Numbered from the stretch's first letter, positions 1-11,728 are shown. The stretch: 64,000 bases of DNA from Aricia agestis (GCF_905147365.1 NC_056423.1:8536501-8600500); one strand, 5' to 3'. Notes: generated from the letters alone by a model not told the origin. Program-made: numbers and translations.

Positions 1-24
1 CTAGCTTATCGGAGGTAAAGAAAA

Positions 25-731
25 TAAAAACCGGCTAAGTGCGTGTCGGGCCACGCGCAATATAGGGTTCTGTAGTTAGCTAGTTTTTGATTATTTTAAT
101 ATCGTCAATGAATGTATATTTATAACGAGTTTCACACTACTAACAACATCATCTCAGTTACTTTCAAAGAAATTTGAACGGAAAGTTCCTTTTAAATACT
201 TCGCCGAATACATTTTTTTTTAGTTTACTCAATAACTTATGAAGTCTTCTTAGCCGTGATAGTTTTCCTTTTAAATTCAGCATATTTCCTACTCCCGTGA
301 ATTTTTTCACATTTCCAGAAACAACCGTTTAGCTGGTAGAAGGGGGGGACACTGGACTCTAACGATTTTTCCAATTTAAAACTTAATATTTCACAAATGG
401 ATCCCTAAATCAGAAAATGATCTATGAATACCCATAATATTTTTAAAAAACCTATCCAACGACACCCCACACGATGGGGTGGGCGCGAAAAAAAAATTCA
501 TCCCCGCTTGATGTGTAGGGACCTCCCCTATACATCACTATTATTATTTTAAGCTTAGAAGTACCATTTTGTCGGCATCATTAATATGTGTATTCATGCC
601 AAATTACAGCTTTGTAGGTCCTATAGTCTCTGAGCAAAACCGCGGACAGACAGACAGACGGACAGACGGACGGACAGACCGAAACTATAAGGCAGTATAA
701 GGATTCTTTGTGGACTACGGAACTCTTAAAA
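25..731 (+). repeat. Dispersed repeat R1, copy 1
   Basis: Opens with a CCGGCTAAGTGCG motif and ends with stacked CAGACAGACGGA units followed by GGAACTCTTAAA. The same start and end recur at 22135-22595 and 37985-39100 in the same orientation. It is a widespread lepidopteran non-coding repeat; I see no ORF. Its class is not clear to me. Confidence 0.7.
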
Positions 732-1319
732 GGATGTAAATGAGAACATTTTAATAAATTGTCTTTATAGAAGCATACTTGTTGCAAATTAAATGTCTTA
801 AAAGTTAAATGCAACTTAGTCGCAATTCTCAATTTTATTTATAAGCGCCTCGTTTGACCGGATATTTGATCGGCAAACAGTTGCGCTATTGAGGTACAGT
901 CCGACACCACTTCCGGCGGAACTGGCGCGTCATTTCCGGTATGTGTTCACTTCGACGCCCATACATACGTTAGAGGTGCGCCATAGACTATAGTTAGAGT
1001 AGATGTGCCAAAAAAAATAAAGTTTTTGCTTAGTGCAAACATGAATTTGGTTGGTATTTTTAGGTTATATTTTTGTCGAAATCAAGCTTCGAGTGAATAT
1101 AATTTTTTGAAAATATTTATAAAAGTCAATCGCATTTAATCGCGTTAAAACACAAAAGCAACTGGACCGTTATAGCTTATTTTCCACTCAAAATGAAACA
1201 CAAAATTTCATGATTTTTTTTGGAAAATAAACGAAATTAGTAAAAAACAAAGTGCAACATCCAAAAGTTATTTAATAAAAAGAGCGTGTGTGCCGAGCAC
1301 ACGTTTTAGAAGTGAAACT
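732..1319. other. No gene seen
   Basis: AT-rich sequence with a somewhat GC-richer patch near 850-980. I see no coding exon, RNA gene or recognisable repeat. Confidence 0.5.
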
Positions 1320-1650
1320 TAGGGTTGATTCAGACAGCAACGCGACGCGTAGATGCATTTCTAAATTTATATGGATTTGACAGATTTGCAAGACGTCTCA
1401 CGCAATTGAAATCTGTCAAATCCATACAAATTTATGCCGCGCTGCGCCTCGCCTCGTCGCGTTGCGGTCTGAATTGACCCTTAGGGTCAATTCAGACCGC
1501 AACGCGACGCGTGGATGCATTTCTAAATTTATAAGGCTTTGACAGATTTGCAAGACGTCTCACGCAATTGAAATCTGTCAAATCCATACAAATTTATGCC
1601 GCGCCGCGCTTTGCCTCTCCTCGTCGCGTTGCGGTCTGAATTGACCCTTA
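1320..1650 (+). mobile_element. Two tandem copies of MITE M1
   Basis: Two ~165-bp copies lie head to tail and share a TTA at the junction near 1482. Each starts AGGGTCAATTCAGACCGCAA (first copy slightly changed), ends with its inverted complement, and has an inner inverted pair around ATGGATTTGACAGATT. The non-coding, foldback structure fits a MITE, with TTA as the likely target site. Confidence 0.85.
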
Positions 1651-1940
1651 GTCAAAATCGTCGTCTTATTCCGTGACGGTATCGCCATGACGCGACCTTG
1701 AAAGTTTACTCTCAACGTGCCTAAAGAAGTTTAACTTCAAAAAATAACAGAGTAAAGAGAGAGTAGAGGTAAGCTGCGGAGAGGACACATCTATTTTTCT
1801 CTTGTCTGTAGCTGAGATCCAGGGGAATTGGTATAATTGTTTGAGAGACAGCATCTAACGGTAAGTGCACTAGCAGGCGAAATTCACTGACGATCATTAC
1901 TGTGGGGATAATTGAGGGTATACTTGTCGGTATATTTATC
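1651..1940. other. No gene seen
   Basis: A short open frame on the minus strand here has no recognisable content, and I see no splice-bounded exon. Confidence 0.45.
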
Positions 1941-2140
1941 GAGTTATTATTATTATTTATTTATGAAATAAGGGGGCAAACGAGCAAACGGGTCACCTAA
2001 TAGAAAGCAACTTCCGTCGCCCATGGACACTCGCAGCATCAGAAGAGCTGCAGGTGCGTTGCCGGCCTATTAAGAGGGAATAGGGTAATAGGGGAGGGTA
2101 GGGAAGAGAAAAGAGTAGGGGATTGGGCCTCAAGCAAGCT
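1941..2140 (-). mobile_element. SINE-D copy, 5'-truncated
   Basis: Contains the minus-strand tail of SINE-D: ATGAAATAAGGGGGCAAACG, the CACTCGCAGCATCAGAAGAG block and GGGCCTC. The CGTGGGAGAGCC head is missing. Full copies are at 8511-8829 and 15256-15581. Confidence 0.8.
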
Positions 2141-2145
2141 ATGCG

Positions 2146-2430
2146 TGTGGGGTATCTATGGATAGGTCTTCAAAAATCATATTGAGGTTTTTATTATCAT
2201 TTTTTTCTAACCCGAATAGTTTGCGAGAGAGAATCTTCCAAAGTGGTAAAATGTGTGTCCCCCCCCCTCTAACTTCTAAAGTAGAGGCATGATAAGTCTA
2301 AAAAAAATATATGATGTACCTACAAAAACTACCAACGAAAATTGGTTCGAACGAGATCTAGCCAGTAGTTTTTTTATACGTCATAAATGGTAAACCTTAA
2401 TTTTACTTTCATTAAATCAACTGAAATATG
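2146..2430 (+). repeat. Dispersed repeat R2, longer copy
   Basis: Matches 23537-23765 over GGATAGGTCTTCAAAAATC, a CTCTTCCAAAGTGG-like block, a C-run, and CGTCATAAATGGTAAACCTT. This copy has roughly 85 bp between the C-run and AGTAGTTTTTTTATACG that the other copy lacks. No ORF. Confidence 0.65.
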
Positions 2431-3035
2431 AAAATAAATCAAGACTTAGATACAAAATTCGGTCCAATTGATATTTTTCATTAATTGCATACGGATTCTA
2501 TTAAAAATTAAAAATCTATTACTAAACAGCTTATTAAATATTTTATAAAAGACGTGTGAAAGAACAAATTTTGTCGGGTCCGCTAGGTTGTGTTCACTCA
2601 TTTTAGAAGTTATTTGTTGCTTCAAGGGTTTGTCTTTATTGTAAAAAACGCTTATTGATACGCTTAATAGCAGCTTGAAATAAATTGTGATTGGGACTTT
2701 ACAAAATTAAGAAATGAGATACCTAAAAAAATTCGTGAGTAAAAGAAACAATAAGGCGGTGTTCAGAGGCTAAAGTTCACCAAACCCAAGTAAATATTAC
2801 GTTCTTAGCAAGTAATCTCGGAAATATATAATTTAAACTCTGTGTGGATGTATTTTTGCCGTATTAAAGCAATTTCTTTTATCAAACGGAACCGGGTTAT
2901 CTCGTTCTCTTTGAAATTTCAAACGACCGAGAACCGTTTGAGTTATAACAAAGTATTTGGGTTACTTTTGAACCGTATTAAAACGCTTTTGTGTGATGTG
3001 TTACGTCATAATAATCTGGTGCTGATTCTTCAATC
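2431..3035. other. No gene seen
   Basis: AT-rich, with short spurious open frames only. Confidence 0.45.
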
Positions 3036-3215
3036 CATACTATTATTATAAATGCGAAAGTGTGTCTGTCTGTTACCTCTTTACGCCCAAACCGCTACGA
3101 GTAAACCGATTTTGCTGAAATTTTGTAAAGATATACTTTGAGTCCCAAGAAAGGACATAGGATACTTTTTATCCTGGAAAAATGTACGGTTTCGCAACGA
3201 AGCGGTCGTTAGCTA
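3036..3215 (+). repeat. Dispersed repeat R3 copy
   Basis: Shows the ATTATAAATGCGAAAGTGTG start, a TCTGTCTGTTACCTC block, and GGACATAGGATACTTTTTAT. This is a common lepidopteran non-coding repeat, possibly an old LINE 3' end. Other copies in the window are at 3871, 19932 (reverse), 25985, 31190, 43005 and 43480. Confidence 0.7.
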
Positions 3216-3422
3216 AACAACATCGTCAATACGTTACCAAAAACGAAAGCCTGTTTTTTTGGACTCTGAGAAGTTTAGTAAAGACTATGGGCGTCTGTGG
3301 CTTAGTGGATCGGTCCTTGAATTACATTAGAGTACAGGTTCGATTTAACAAGTACCTGTAAGACATCTTCAGATCTCAAGCACTTTTTACGGATGTCCGT
3401 AGAGTGAAAAACCCGCGCTTAG

Positions 3423-3591
3423 TAAGGGTCAATTCAGACCGCAACGCGACGAGGCGAGGCGAGGCGCGGCGCGGCATAATTTGTATGGATTTGACAGATT
3501 TCAATTGCGTGAGACGTCTTGCGAATCTGTCAAATCCATAAAAATTTAAAAATACATCTATGCGTCGCGTTGCGGTCTGAATCAACCCTAA
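3423..3591 (-). mobile_element. MITE M1, inverted copy
   Basis: Same ~165-bp foldback as at 1320-1650, in reverse orientation, bounded by TAAGGGTCAATTCAGACC and its complement. Confidence 0.85.
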
Positions 3592-3870
3592 TGCCAAATG
3601 TATGTATATGCTACAAGAATAATAATATAAATATACACACTATGTAAGGCCTTGAATTTTAAACCCCTCCTGGTTACATGACATATCTCTCCATTTATAG
3701 TCTATGGTCAAATTCATAAGTAGATACTACCTGTCAACCATATCACATGTCCAGACCAATTCGAATCCGTATCAATTGCTAAAGACCACTCAACTGACAT
3801 TATCAGAATAGAGGACAGGCACAGATTACTATATATAGAGAGGAACTACATATAATCCATATCCATGTAT

Positions 3871-4062
3871 TGAATATTGTAAATGCGAAAATGTGTCTGT
3901 CTGTCCGTCTATGCGTCTGTATGTCTGTTACCTCTACCCTAAACCACTGAACCATTTTTGCTGAAAAATAATATGAAGATACTTTAAGGAAAAGGAAAGG
4001 ACATACTTATTAGGATACTTTTTATGCCGAAAAAATGTAAGGTTCCCGCGTAATAAATGAAT
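3871..4062 (+). repeat. Dispersed repeat R3 copy
   Basis: Starts AATATTGTAAATGCGAAAAT, carries TCTGTCTGTCCGTC and TTACCTC, and ends after a GGACATACTTATTAGGATAC variant. Diverged copy of R3. Confidence 0.65.
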
Positions 4063-4345
4063 TTTAGCGCAACACAAATTGCCTTTGCTCTATTGCTTTT
4101 TTAAGCTATGTAATTTTTTATAGTTTATTCCCGTGATGGCCCCCTAAGTTTTTTCTACTTTTGGTCATTGCGACTTTGTGCTGTCTCCCGCTTTGAGTGG
4201 GAAGAAAAATGGGAATACTTTCTACTCCTCCTATTTCCTCTCCTCCTTCCTTCCCTCTTCCTCCTCCTCCTCCTTTCTTCCTCTCCCTTGGGCTCCCTGA
4301 GATCATATCAAAGGGATATATATAGTGGTGGGAATTCGTGGTGGG
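4063..4345. repeat. Pyrimidine-rich tract and repeat R4 fragment
   Basis: 4207-4285 is almost pure CT (CTCCT/CTTCC). It is followed by GGGCTCCCTGAGATCAT and GTGGTGGGAATTCGTGG, the R4 motif also found at 9640-9712, 45215-45295 and 51350-51445. Low-complexity frames here are not genes. Confidence 0.55.
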
Positions 4346-4359
4346 CCAAAGCCCGATTT

Positions 4360-4408
4360 ACAAAAAAACTACACTAAAGCTTAAAAAGGCTTTAGTGTAG
4401 TTTTTTTT
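4360..4408. repeat. Near-perfect hairpin
   Basis: AAAAAACTACACTAAAGC and its inverted complement are separated by a few bases, giving a stem of about 19-20 bp. It may be a minimal foldback element or a cruciform. Confidence 0.75.
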
Positions 4409-4629
4409 ACCATTTTTTATTCATTACCCTTATGCCTTTTAGTACGTGTAAAGCGTTGAATTTACGATTGAGTTCTTTCTCTTCTCGTTGGCATGTGATG
4501 GAAAATTACAAGCGATCACAAACGTGTCTCATATTATGTATGTTTTAGTTGTGTCAGGAATCAGGATGAAGTATGGTCTCTGTTAAGTAACTATTTGTTT
4601 TTGTAACAACTCTACTTCTCTTTCTCTAG

Positions 4630-4821
4630 CTCGAAGAGGAACTCCAAGCGAAGATCTACATGGTGAAGATTGACGAATGCCTGATCGAGGAGGAGCAGTG
4701 CGAGGTCTCGTGCCGGAATGTCCTCATTAAGAACAACGTGCCGCTCTCCGTATACACCAACACCACCAGTTTTGTTGAACTTCGATGGTGGCATTTCATA
4801 TTTTTGACAATGAGTAAATAA
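4630..4821 (+). pseudogene. Lone neural-cadherin-like ectodomain exon
   Basis: An acceptor-like TTTCTCTAG precedes an open frame of 63 residues with stop TAA at 4819. It begins LEEELQAKIYMVKIDEC and continues through a C-(x)n-C-xx-SC spacing to VYTNTTSFV. I recognise this as the cysteine-rich segment that follows the cadherin repeats in insect neural cadherins. Homology appears to stop at about 4777, where the family continues with a glycine; the sequence turns into unrelated codons with no GT donor. No other cadherin exon lies on this strand in the window, and the CadN gene at 58-61.5 kb is on the opposite strand. It therefore looks like a displaced or duplicated exon remnant, or the edge of a decayed CadN paralogue. 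The family match is from memory of conserved features, not a search. Confidence 0.65.
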
Positions 4822-5735
4822 ATAGATTCGTCGTTTGGACTTTATCACATAAGTTTGGTTTTCGGTATAATATTATGATTAACACATAAAACATATTGTA
4901 TATACATATAAGATATAAGAATATACCTATGACTACAATTTTATTTGTTGAATTTTGAATGCAGTTTTGTTCTAAAATCTAAATCATCTAAAGATCATAA
5001 GTGAATTCATAACTCAATACGTATTTTTTTGTGGGTTAGTACAGAAATCCTTAACAGCGTCCATATACTACGTGACATTTTAATGGTGGTTTCCCGCAGT
5101 AAAATGATTCTATCTTAGTAGTACAATAGATTTGTGAAGTTTTTTTTTATTCAAATCATAAATAAAATTCAGCCGGGTCTGGGTAAATCATTCTACTACG
5201 GGCAAAACAAAACAACCACTAAAATGTCAAGTTGCATACTCATTTTTTACTTTTTTAACAAAATGAAATCGATACTTTCAAAGACAATTTTCTTGTAAAA
5301 CAAAAGCAAAAGTGTTGGAACAGGTGTACTGAATCAACGACAGGTACGTGTATCGATCTGTTCAATAATGTACAGGCAGAAGCCACCTGGCAAATTGTAG
5401 CTTGGCCGTTTGACATGGACTGATAGGTCGTTGGTCCATCGCCGACGTCACTGGGACCAGAGCATAAAGTTAATATACCTAGCGGAATAGAGAAACAAAG
5501 GCCTGAGCAAGCGAGATGTCAGTATCAGTAACACTGCGTGGTAAAAAGAGACGTGTGATACATGACAGCAGAACTCTTTTTTTTTGACGTCCAGTCGGCA
5601 CTTATCGACATAGAAAGATGCTTGTGTAAATGTATACGTACTACATAGATTCGCCCGTTTTTTTGAAGTCGAGGTACGCCTTGTTCTGTCTACTCTGCTG
5701 GGACGTCACCGACAAAAATCAAATATGACTTAGGC
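4822..5735. other. No gene seen
   Basis: AT-rich. The stretch CATAAAGTTAATATACCTAG at 5463-5482 recurs near 63945, so part of 5455-5540 belongs to a dispersed element. Nothing coding seen. Confidence 0.45.
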
Positions 5736-6000
5736 CAGGGATGGTCAACCTTTTCGTATTAATGTGCCCTTTCTTCAGTTAAGTCATACACGGACCATTT
5801 AATATTTTTATTGTGATTATAGAATCAAATTTTGAAATACGCATAGGCGTATTTCAAAATTTGCCTTTGGTGTTCATTATACAGAGGAGGATTTTTAACC
5901 TTCATTATTGGTTAAAATAATTTCGATACTAGTTTTGAGACCAGTGACGACGTGCTCTCGTGCCACTGGTGGCACGCGTGCCACTTGTTCGCCATCCCTG
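5736..6000. mobile_element. hAT-type non-autonomous element
   Basis: Bounded by CAGGGATGGTCAACC and, inverted, GTTCGCCATCCCTG. CAGGG-type termini are typical of hAT MITEs. No transposase frame. I cannot see an intact 8-bp target duplication. Confidence 0.65.
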
Positions 6001-6300
6001 ACCTATTATAGGTTTCATTTTCTACCGATATTGGTCTAGCGACCAATAGCTCTGTTTCTTTGTTTAGCGCAGAGTAAAATTAAACCTATAGCCTAGATCA
6101 TAAAGTGGCATTTTATTTCAATTTTTATCGATGACGTTCCGGTGACGTTACAATGGACAAACGGCCACAGGTCGTGCATTTTAAAATGCACTGGATAGAA
6201 ATAGCCACTGTCCATGTAATGAGAATCAATTTGAACTTTTGTTTAAAACAGCATTATATATCGCATGAAAACGTTTTTAGTGTCTCAGTACCATCATACA

Positions 6301-6410
6301 TTGATTCATAGGCAATGTGGAACTACGTAATTTGGTCGGATTATGCCAAGTTAATGCTTATGGTGATGTAACATCTGGGCTTGGCATAAGTCAACCAAAT
6401 TACGCGGGTC
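6301..6410. repeat. Imperfect foldback
   Basis: TACGTAATTTGGTCGGATTATGCCAAG pairs imperfectly with CTTGGCATAAGTCAACCAAATTACG. The outer sequence TTGATTCATAGGC resembles 63884-63935, suggesting one element family. Confidence 0.6.
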
Positions 6411-7890
6411 CGTTATCAACTACTCTGATAGTACATGTGAAATTCATTGTAATTTATCTTTTTACTTGTATTATCAGAGACCAAAAGTCATTTCAAACCT
6501 TCTAAAAACTACATTATTTTCGTCAAAAAAAACTATAAGCAATTGACCATCATGATCAGCCTATCACCGCTCATTGCTGACCATTGTAGGCTTCTCCGGC
6601 GATCAAAAATCATTATCTAGACCTCATTCATCCACTGCCCACCTCATCCGTCCACTGTTTATCACTTTAAAAAAATGCCCTACGCTACGTTTGCCATAAT
6701 CGTAGTCTCCACTTTGACACTTGTCTGTCTGTCTGTCCGGCAGATATAGCTTCTTCTACTTCAGCGGTAATTTTATGAGCAAAGCAAGCGTCTAGTTTAC
6801 TTTTATTATCACATTTAGTAAAATTAGCACATAACATTTGGTAATTTATTTATTTTCATGGCTGACTACACAATTACAGAAGCGTGGACGTCAAAAAACC
6901 TTTCAAATGTGCCAAAATTGGCACAGGTAGGCACACAAAGGGTCAAAGGTTGACGACGCACCTACGTTATAAATATTTTCAACTAATTTAACGTCGTATC
7001 CGAAAAGGAATAAGCAGCGGTCCGTGAAAACTTCGTAATACGTGCCATCGAACCGGTATATTTGTATGACCGATATTTAAATATTCTGTATATCGTTCTT
7101 AAATTTCGATACATTAAATATGTTTTGCGAATAATATTTCTTTCGCCGCTTGGGACCGAATCACAGAAAGCTCTTCTTTTCGCGCAAAGGCGCGGTGTCG
7201 TCGTAGTTTTGAAAAGTGATAAAAATTATATTTTCCGCCAAGCATCCTACTACTAAGATTTTTTATATTAATCTGATAAGACGAATGTATACAGTGGTAT
7301 ATTCGTCTCTGATTGTCCTTGATTGTGCACAGTATATAGTCAGCTTCGCAATCATGGTCCATCCAACTTTTTTGTTAACGCAGTGAAATGCATTTTAAGA
7401 ATTGCTTGGAATAAATAAGCCACTATACTTCAAGTAAAATAAAATAAATGAATCAATCGAACATACCTAAGTCGCAAAAATATTAGATTCCTCTGATTGC
7501 AAAGCTGGCTCTTAGGCCGTAATATGTTAGATTGGTTATCAAAAACTAGACTTGCTGCTACCAATTAAAATGAAGCAGCCTGTTCTCATTACAATATCAT
7601 GAATATAACAATAGCGGACAGCCGTAACTAATCTATATGCTAATCCGCGCTAAACTTGTTTATTGTTAAACTAATGCCCGCACGCATCCCATTTCAATAA
7701 AGTTTTAGATAGTTTAGGGATAAAAAATTGCTAATTTTTAAGTAAAAATCTAGTCTTTATAGTAGTTTTTTTATTAGTACGCCATATTAGTCCAATTCAT
7801 TAAACTATCCGACTAAAATATACTATGTAACAATGCATAAAAGTAAAAGCGTAGCTATTGGCCGGGTTAGTTCCCAAACCGATGGTAGGC
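6411..7890. other. No gene seen
   Basis: About 1.5 kb of AT-rich sequence. A hAT-end fragment with GTGCCAAAATTGGCAC and CAAAGGTTGACGAC lies at 6885-6957. Open frames at 7062-7362 overlap on both strands and look like chance. Confidence 0.45.
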
Positions 7891-7972
7891 ATCATGTAGG
7901 ACATTCTGAAAATATTCTTTTTTATTCAGAAATAAAACAATTTTGATTTTTGATTTTGATTACATTAAAGCC
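7891..7972 (+). repeat. LINE 3' tail
   Basis: Ends TTCAGAAATAAAACAATT followed by TTTTGATTTTTGATTTTGAT repeats, a typical simple-repeat tail of insect LINEs. No coding part remains. Confidence 0.45.
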
Positions 7973-8510
7973 ATACTAATACGAGTAGTTTTTATTAAAA
8001 CATGGAAAAATGTTTCTATGTCTTACATCTTCAGACATAAACAGATTCTGTCGAAATGTATGAAGATGCTTTGGTTCCCGCGAAATGACATTAGTTATTT
8101 TTATCCCAAATATGCGCGGTTTCCACGCTATAATGTCGCCGCAAAGAAGTTGCGAACAAAATAGACTATGCATAATGTAATATAATCAACCTTAAGAGTT
8201 GCATTTGTGGAAAGGCGACTAGCAATTTAACCGTTAATGGTTGAAAATAAAATTGAAAGCAATGTAATGAAATATGTAAACAGCGGTTCGTCTACTTCAG
8301 ACGATATAACTGTACAGTTTGATCGCATTACCAGATGTAGATGTAGTAGTGTGTGTAGATATACTACTACAAGTATTCAGTAAAATTATTGGCACACGTT
8401 CACAAAAGCTTCTTACACATTCATTCATTTCTTATAAAAATAGCCTCTTTATTTAGACTGTAATATTATACAAATTCAGTTGCATTTATTGTTACAAATA
8501 AAAATCATAC
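7973..8510. other. No gene seen
   Basis: AT-rich, with an R3-like patch near 7968-8130. No exon recognised. Confidence 0.4.
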
Positions 8511-8829
8511 GTGGGAGAGCCATGCTTCGGCACGAATGGGCCGGCTCGACCGGAGAAGTACCACGTTCTCACAGAAAACCGGCGTGAAACAGCGCTTGCG
8601 CTGTGTTTCGCTGAGTGAGTGAGTTTACCGGAGGCCCAATTCCCTTTCCTATCCTCCCCTATTCCTTTCCCTTCCCATCCCTACCCTCCCCTATTACCCT
8701 ATTCCCTCTTAAAAGGCCGGCAACGCACCTGCAGCTCTTCTGATGCTGCGAGTGTCCATGGGCGACGGAAGTTGCTTTCCATCAGGTGACCCGTTTGCTC
8801 GTTTGCCCCCTTCTTTCATAAAAAAAAAT
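8511..8829 (+). mobile_element. SINE-D, near full length
   Basis: Runs from ACGTGGGAGAGCCATGCTTC through the GAAACAGCGCTTGCGCTGT hairpin, TTTACCGGAGGCCCAAT, a CCCTATTCC-rich middle, and GGTGACCCGTTTGCTCG to a short A tail. It resembles abundant short retroposons of butterflies. At least ten copies occur in this window. I see no clear tRNA A/B boxes, so calling it a SINE rests on size, A tail and copy number. Confidence 0.8.
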
Positions 8830-9192
8830 CTTAGTGGTGGCGGCGTGGGGACGCCGTCATCAAATTCGAGTCCCAGAGTGGGTCACGATGCACAAAACGC
8901 TCCGTGCATCGTGACACCAGAGCCCAAGCAAGCCCCAAGTGGGGCCTCTGTCGGCCTGCCGGGCGAGAAGCGCCCCCAAATGAGTGTGGTCTGACAAAGG
9001 TCGGACGGCCACTGACGGAGTTGCGGTGGGTGTGTCGTGCCCGTGGCTTCGTCTTGGGTGGCGAGAGGAGCGTCGCAGAGTTTTAGTGGGTAGGGTCGCG
9101 GCACATACCATCTTCGCCGCGACGAGCCCCACATATCCGCAGCGGGAGTCCCCATCCCCTGCGTCGAATGCGTTAATGCATTTCTCTGCGTG

Positions 9193-9232
<40 letters not shown>
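8830..9232 (+). mobile_element. LINE 3' end with ~40-A tail
   Basis: GC-rich non-coding segment ending in an almost pure run of about 41 A at 9192-9231. It abuts the A tail of the SINE-D copy upstream. Long clean A tails indicate a recent target-primed insertion. Several overlapping open frames are shadows of the GC-rich 3' UTR. Confidence 0.7.
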
Positions 9233-9233
<1 letters not shown>

Positions 9234-9811
9234 TGTACCAAAATATGTTTTTCTGTCGCACCTAATTTAACACTTTCCTAGCAATCTATTATTTAATATT
9301 ATTTTCTCCGTTTAATCCTTACCTGAAAAACTATTTTGAAGTTTTTTTTTATTAATTAAAGACCTAAAGTAGACGAATCGGTCTAATTTAGTCAGAAACA
9401 CTTTTATGTAAACCCATGTTAATGTATTTCAGATGTGACAAAACTGTGCAGTTCTATCGTAACGTGTGTAGCGGACATTACATGTGGCGAGTGTCTTGCT
9501 GTATAATGCAGCGGTGATGGCCCACCTGCTATCGATTTTGTCATCTACATTACTGATGATGTAGGAAATGGGTAGATGGGGAAAGTCACCATTTTGCTAT
9601 CATTAATTGTTACGGCTCCAGAAACATTTTTCGCTTGTTTTTTGGGCTCCTTGAGATCATCTCTTAGGGTTCCCATGGTAAGTTAACATCCTGGAGATAA
9701 AGGAGATGCAGTCGTGGGTTAGACAGATGTTTGTAAAAAAATGTAAAAAATTAAGAAAGATTGTCTGAAAAATTAATTTAATCAAAGTTTTAGTGTTGTG
9801 TATTGTGAAGA
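9233..9811. other. No gene seen; R4 fragment inside
   Basis: Contains R4-like TTGGGCTCCTTGAGATCATC near 9640-9712. Otherwise unannotated AT-rich DNA. Confidence 0.45.
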
Positions 9812-10437
9812 CCTCTGTGACTCAATTGGTAGAGTGTGTGGCAACTCAAGCCGGGGATCGCGGATTCGAACCCCGCCGACGGAACAAAAAGTTTTCAATG
9901 TTCCCGGGACTGGATTTGTATTAAATATGTGTATGATATAATAATAAAACTTAAATATATGTATAGTATAAAAGTATTAAATTCATTATTAGTATATAAA
10001 ATATGTATAATTTATAGTATTTCAGTATGATATTGTATTTTGCGTATTTATGTAAGTTTTTATTATTTGTATTATTTTATCTATATTGTAACTTAGTTTT
10101 AGTTTGTAAGTGTTTAAGTTAGCATAAGTTTATGTTGTTTTTTCTTCTCTTTTACCTTTTTTTTTGTGTCTCTTTGTGTACATGGCCCATCTATGACAAA
10201 TACATCCACTATTTATAAGGTTTGCTGGAAGAGATCTCTTAAAGAGATAAGTACACCGTTGCATTATTATAACTTTTAAATGTATGATTGTAACTCTGTG
10301 CATAAAGAATAAATAAATAAATTAATTAAATACATTTCCGTTGTCTGGTACCTGTAACACAAGTCCTTCAGGTATTTACAGGCACGGGGTCAGACTGACA
10401 TGGTGTGAAGCGTCCATGGATATTATTATTATTATAT
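9812..10437 (+). mobile_element. SINE-A interrupted by a LINE 3' end
   Basis: A tRNA-like head with a B-box-like GGATTCGAACCCC and the GCCGACGGAAC end is followed by the SINE-A body. The body is split after GTATTAAAT (about 9980) by ~340 bp ending in TCTGTGCATAAAGAATAAAT, a LINE 3' end. It resumes at about 10328 with ACATTTCCGTTGTCTGGTAC and runs to a TATTATTATT tail. ATTAAAT on both sides is a plausible target duplication. Confidence 0.75.
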
Positions 10438-10601
10438 TTTATTGATGAAATTATTTTCTGAATTATATGCTATAGAAGTTTAGCAAGAAAAACCTGGATC
10501 ATTTGTATCATAAATTAAGAGTAGACCAGCTGCAGGAAATGTAAGTGTATTGAGCATACACTTGGATGATAGTATCCAAGCAACATAAGTAAATAATAAA
10601 C

Positions 10602-11477
10602 ATTTACTCATATGCAGATGATACTGCTCTAACTTTTACAGGAGAGACCTGGGCAGAAACACGCAGAAATGCTGAGAAAGGACTCAGGAATGTTATAGCT
10701 TGGCTACATAAAAACTTTCTTACTTTAAATATTAAAAAAACAAAATATTTAACATTTAGCATAACAAAAAAGACTAAACCTGCGCCCACCTTCAACTTAA
10801 AAGCACATACCTGTGGAATCGAATCCGGTTTATCCTCATGTAGTTGCCTAACGCTGGCAAAAGTCCGTGAGATTAAATATCTAGGTGTCCAGCTTGATGA
10901 CGCTCTGTCCTGGAATGCTCACATCAATCTGCTTTCAGCACGAACACGAAAATTAATTTGGGTATTTAAAAACTTACGTGACATCGCCAAACCTCAACTA
11001 CTCAAAACTATATATCTCGCACTAGCTCAATCTATATTGGGCTATTGTATTACTGCTTGGGGAGGCGCATGTAAAACTAAAATGATAAAAGTTGAACGCG
11101 CACAACGGTCTCTACTCAAAGTTATTTTTAAAAAACCGTATAGATATCCCACCAGCAAACTTTACGAATGCTCACAAGTTTTATCGATCAGACGTTTGTA
11201 TATTCTAAATGTCACATTATACAAACACTCTGAACTCACATATGATCCTGATATACATACCAAACGAAGATCAGATAAGGTATGCAGTATACCTGAACAC
11301 AAAACTGTGTTTTATACGCGTCATATATCCTTCCTTGCATCATATATCTACAATAGAATAAATAAATTAATAAATATCTACGACAAAACACGCAACAAAT
11401 GTAAAACTCTCGTTAAAAAATGGCTCCTTACACTAAATTACAATGAATCAGAAGACCTAATAAAAATTATAAATTAG
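10602..11477 (+). pseudogene. 5'-truncated non-LTR retrotransposon reverse transcriptase
   Basis: One open frame of about 291 codons enters already inside the catalytic palm domain: the YADD motif is at 10611-10622, with the two aspartates that bind metal. It then shows the downstream KTKYLTF and LGVQLDDALSWNAHI blocks and the thumb/C-terminal ERAQRSLLKVIF region typical of insect Jockey/CR1-like elements, ending at TAG 11475. The endonuclease, fingers and first half of the palm are missing, so it cannot be active. No stops interrupt the remaining frame, suggesting a fairly young truncated insertion. Clade assignment is by eye. It is a mobile-element remnant, not a host gene. Confidence 0.85.
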
Positions 11478-11693
11478 TATAATATTCCATATAATATGTG
11501 TATTTATCATAATATCATGTATTAAGACTTAAGTATATGTATGTATATTGTTAATAATATAATATTATTCTTATAAAAATATAAAACTATAACAAAATAT
11601 ATTACTTACTTACATAAAAATATTAATACACATAATATACAAACATCACACACACACCCACCCACACACACACACACACACACTCACAAACAC

Positions 11694-11728
<35 letters not shown>

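Noticed and set aside
8860..9261. Overlapping frames of 60-133 codons on both strands
   Set aside because: Lie in a GC-rich LINE 3' UTR and its poly(A) tract; no domain content.
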